From: Methylocystis sp.
GTDB lineage: Bacteria; Pseudomonadota; Alphaproteobacteria; Rhizobiales; Beijerinckiaceae
Assembly (NCBI GenBank): GCA_016178015.1
Contig: JACOUB010000035.1
Location: 1 to 44,923, forward strand
Direction of reading: 5' to 3'
DNA: 44,923 nucleotides
Within the stretch, counting starts at the first letter, position 1. Each line of letters starts with the position of its first letter. The notes beneath the pieces are model-generated. The model ran no database searches and had not been told where the DNA came from. It worked only from the letters and a program-made list of their open reading frames with translations. A program made the position numbers and the translations under genes. This document shows, piece by piece, positions 43,017-44,923 of this stretch.

Positions 43017-43427
43017 TCACAGGAACTGCGACAGTCCCGGAATGGCGCTGGCGATCTTCTGCACGTCCTCCGCGCCGATGAGCTGTTCGGCATGGGCGAA
43101 AAACTCCTTGGCGAGCCTCTGGCTTTGGTCGGGGGAGAGACCCGCGTTGCTGAGCTTCCCGGCGAGCGCCATGATGTCGCCCTTGGCGCCGCCGACGAGG
43201 CCGCCGATGCCGCCGAGCAGACCGCCCACCAGACCGCCTTCGCCGGCTGGCGCGGCCGCCGCCGCCGCGATCGCTTCCTGAGCGCCCGGAAGCTTCTCCA
43301 GGAGTTCGGCGACCGGACCTTCGGGAAAGTCCTTTTGCAGGAAAGCAAGGATATGGCCGATCGCGATCCTGGCGACCTCGGCCTCGACGCCAAGCGCGGC
43401 GGCGATACGGGCAATCAATTCATCCAT
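43017..43427 (-). CDS. Small Gly/Ala-rich protein, DUF2780/DUF2267-like
   Basis: The 136-residue protein starts at the ATG at 43427 behind TTGGAGAA; a longer open frame exists but overlaps lysC. Two helical parts (MDELIARIAAALGVEAEVAR and GKLSNAGLSPDQSQRLAKEF) flank a central Gly-rich helix (GGLVGGLLGGIGGLVGGAKG). This resembles DUF2780- or DUF2267-type small proteins; assignment is tentative. No signal peptide is seen. It follows lysC by 22 bases on the same strand and may be co-transcribed; in many relatives ptsP would occupy this position. Function unknown. Confidence 0.65.
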   Translation of the reverse strand: MDELIARIAAALGVEAEVARIAIGHILAFLQKDFPEGPVAELLEKLPGAQEAIAAAAAAPAGEGGLVGGLLGGIGGLVGGAKGDIMALAGKLSNAGLSPDQSQRLAKEFFAHAEQLIGAEDVQKIASAIPGLSQFL

Positions 43428-43449
43428 CGGCGTTCTCCAAAGCTGAAAT

Positions 43450-44685
43450 TCAACCCTTGTCCAGTCCATAGAGCGCGTGCAGCGTGTGCACGGCAAGTTC
43501 GGTGTAGGCCGCGTCGATCAGCACCGAGAACTTGATTTCCGAGGTGGTGATGGCGCGGATATTGATGCCTTTTTCGGCGAGCGCCTTGAAGCCCTCGGCG
43601 GCGACGCCAGCATGGCTGCGCATGCCGATGCCGATGGCCGACACTTTAGCCACGTCGTTGGCGCCCGTGAGACTGGCGTAGCCGATGCTGTCCTTGGCCT
43701 TCTCTAGTATCGTTCTCGCACGCTCGAACTCGGCGGCCGACACGGTGAACGTCATGTCGGTCATGGCGTCCTCGCCCGCCACCTGGACGATCATGTCTAC
43801 ATTGACGCCGGCCTCCGCAAGCGGCAGGAACACCGCCGCTGCGACGCCCGGCTTATCGGCGACGCGCCGCAAGGTGATCTGCGCTTCGTCCCGCGAAAAG
43901 GCGACGCCGGTGACGACTTTGGTTTCCATGATATCCTCCTCGTTGCAGATCAGCGTGCCGCTGTTGGGACGTTCGGGATCATCAAACGACGAGCGCACGT
44001 AGGTCGGCACTTTGTGCACCAGGGCGGCCTCCACCGATCGGACTTGCAGCACCTTGGCGCCGAGCGAGGCCATTTCGAGCATCTCCTCGAAAGCGATGCG
44101 CTCCATGCGGCGCGCCTTATGCACGACGCGCGGGTCGGTCGTATAGACGCCGTCGACATCTGTGTATATGTCGCAGCGATCGGCGTTGATCGCCGCGGCG
44201 AGCGCGACCGCGCTGGTGTCGGAGCCGCCGCGCCCGAGCGTCGTGATGCGTCCCGTCGGCTCGTGCAGGCCCTGAAAGCCTGCGACCACGGCCACTTCCC
44301 GGCGCAGCGCGAAACCTTCGATGATTTTCGCGCCTTCGATCGACGTAATGCGCGCGGCGCCATGCGCGTCCGAGGTGAGAATCGGCGCCTGCCATCCCAG
44401 CCAGGACCGCGCCGGCACTCCCAATTGCTGCAAGGCGATGGCCAAGAGGCCGGCCGTGACCTGTTCGCCCGCGGCGACGACCGCGTCGTATTCGCGTTGA
44501 TCGTACAGCGGCGCGGCCTCCTTGCACCAGGCCGCGAGCTCGTCAGTCTTGCCGGCCATGGCCGAAACGACAACGGCGACGTCGGCGCCGGCGTCAACCT
44601 CCCGCTTCACATGGCGCGCGACATTGCGGATGCGCTGGACATTGGCGACGGATGTGCCGCCGAATTTCATAACGAGACGGGTCAT
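43450..44685 (-). CDS. lysC: Aspartate kinase
   Basis: The 411-residue enzyme phosphorylates aspartate in the first step to lysine, threonine and methionine. KFGGTS at residues 7-12 and the segment GRGGSDTSAVALAAAINADRC are signatures of the kinase domain. Two ACT domains fill the C-terminus (from about 265, KVVTGVAFSRDEAQITLRRV, and about 340, KVSAIGIGMRSHAGVAAEGF) and mediate feedback control by lysine and threonine. The length is usual for the monofunctional, feedback-regulated type. It is divergent from the probable ubiG with a 157-base gap, an arrangement known in alphaproteobacteria. No lysine riboswitch is visible. Confidence 0.97.
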   Translation of the reverse strand: MTRLVMKFGGTSVANVQRIRNVARHVKREVDAGADVAVVVSAMAGKTDELAAWCKEAAPLYDQREYDAVVAAGEQVTAGLLAIALQQLGVPARSWLGWQAPILTSDAHGAARITSIEGAKIIEGFALRREVAVVAGFQGLHEPTGRITTLGRGGSDTSAVALAAAINADRCDIYTDVDGVYTTDPRVVHKARRMERIAFEEMLEMASLGAKVLQVRSVEAALVHKVPTYVRSSFDDPERPNSGTLICNEEDIMETKVVTGVAFSRDEAQITLRRVADKPGVAAAVFLPLAEAGVNVDMIVQVAGEDAMTDMTFTVSAAEFERARTILEKAKDSIGYASLTGANDVAKVSAIGIGMRSHAGVAAEGFKALAEKGINIRAITTSEIKFSVLIDAAYTELAVHTLHALYGLDKG

Positions 44686-44842
44686 GCGGAACCGGGTGGG
44701 AGGAAAACAAGCTCCAGGTTCGCGACGCGAACCATGTCGGCCGCTCGCATCCGGCAGAAAGCGGGCGTATATGTGACGGCGCCGGCGACGGTGTCAACGG
44801 CGGGCGGAGCTACGCGGCGCCCGCGCCCCGTTTGACCAGCAA

Positions 44843-44923
44843 ATGAAAGAGGACCACTTGCCGCACACTCAACCGCATCCCCATTCCGCCAGCGTCAACC
44901 GCGCGGACGTCGATCGTTTCGAC
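44843..44923 (+). CDS. ubiG: Probable UbiG, N-terminus only (cut by window edge)
   Basis: An open frame of 27 codons reaches the window end from the ATG at 44843. It begins MKEDHLPHTQPHPHSASVNR and ends in VDRFD; SVNRADVDRFD resembles the start of alphaproteobacterial UbiG (often ...VDPAEVARFS...). UbiG is an O-methyltransferase in ubiquinone synthesis. Neighbouring divergent lysC is the usual partner of ubiG, which is the main support. No good ribosome site precedes the ATG; the TTG at 44858, behind AGAGGA, is an alternative start. The identity is a context-based guess. Confidence 0.6.
   Translation, partial: MKEDHLPHTQPHPHSASVNRADVDRFD

Overview
The window is GC-rich chromosomal DNA from an alphaproteobacterium, most likely of the order Hyphomicrobiales and plausibly a Methylocystis/Beijerinckiaceae-type organism. 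The evidence is the isolated F1 operon atpHAGDC without F0 genes, the cys operon order (DUF2849-cysI-DUF934-cysH-cysD-cysN), an RpoH-type sigma factor behind an EcfG-like promoter, a Suv3-type helicase, and several palindromic repeat families common in this order. The genus is inference.

Region by region: 1-2.9 kb is the end of a surface-polysaccharide locus (flippase C-terminus, sugar epimerase, AT-richer SGNH-fold protein). 2.9-4.9 kb holds purine salvage (apt, mtnP) around a GIY-YIG gene framed by repeats. 5.0-6.7 kb is a small AT-richer island with a ParDE toxin-antitoxin pair and two uncharacterised genes, one HEPN-like. 7.1-12.4 kb is the F1 ATP synthase operon, interrupted by two palindromic repeats. 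12.4-14.1 kb has a convergent pair of MinD/ParA-like ATPase genes, the second with a degenerate P-loop. 14.2-20.5 kb is a tightly overlapping assimilatory sulfate-reduction operon headed by a [2Fe-2S] ferredoxin and ending in a CysN carrying a C-terminal DUF2061 membrane domain. 20.8-26.7 kb has a HAD nucleotidase, ManC/AlgA and a long Suv3-like helicase.

27-32 kb contains two small orphan genes among REP pairs, then a zinc-uptake operon transcribed on the minus strand (small membrane protein, znuC, znuB, znuA, COG0523 GTPase) behind a near-perfect Zur-type palindrome. 32.4-36.8 kb has rpsU, a TPR lipoprotein, a RecD/Dda-like helicase, and a MarR regulator followed by a 4Fe-4S reductase fused to an SCP2 domain. 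36.9-44.9 kb has a DUF2076 protein, proB, tRNA-Trp, an SNase-like protein, an M48 lipoprotein protease, an rpoH-like sigma gene, a small DUF2780/DUF2267-like protein, lysC, and the first 27 codons of a probable ubiG.

The most notable points are the Zur-controlled operon with a probably leaderless small membrane protein, the CysN-DUF2061 fusion, the paired MinD-like ATPases, the HEPN-like gene next to ParDE, the ferredoxin-SCP2 reductase sharing an upstream motif with its MarR neighbour, and a ten-copy REP family with GGACC heads that abuts start codons. Other repeats appear to supply the ends of at least three proteins. No complete mobile element, CRISPR array or clearly new multi-gene system is visible.
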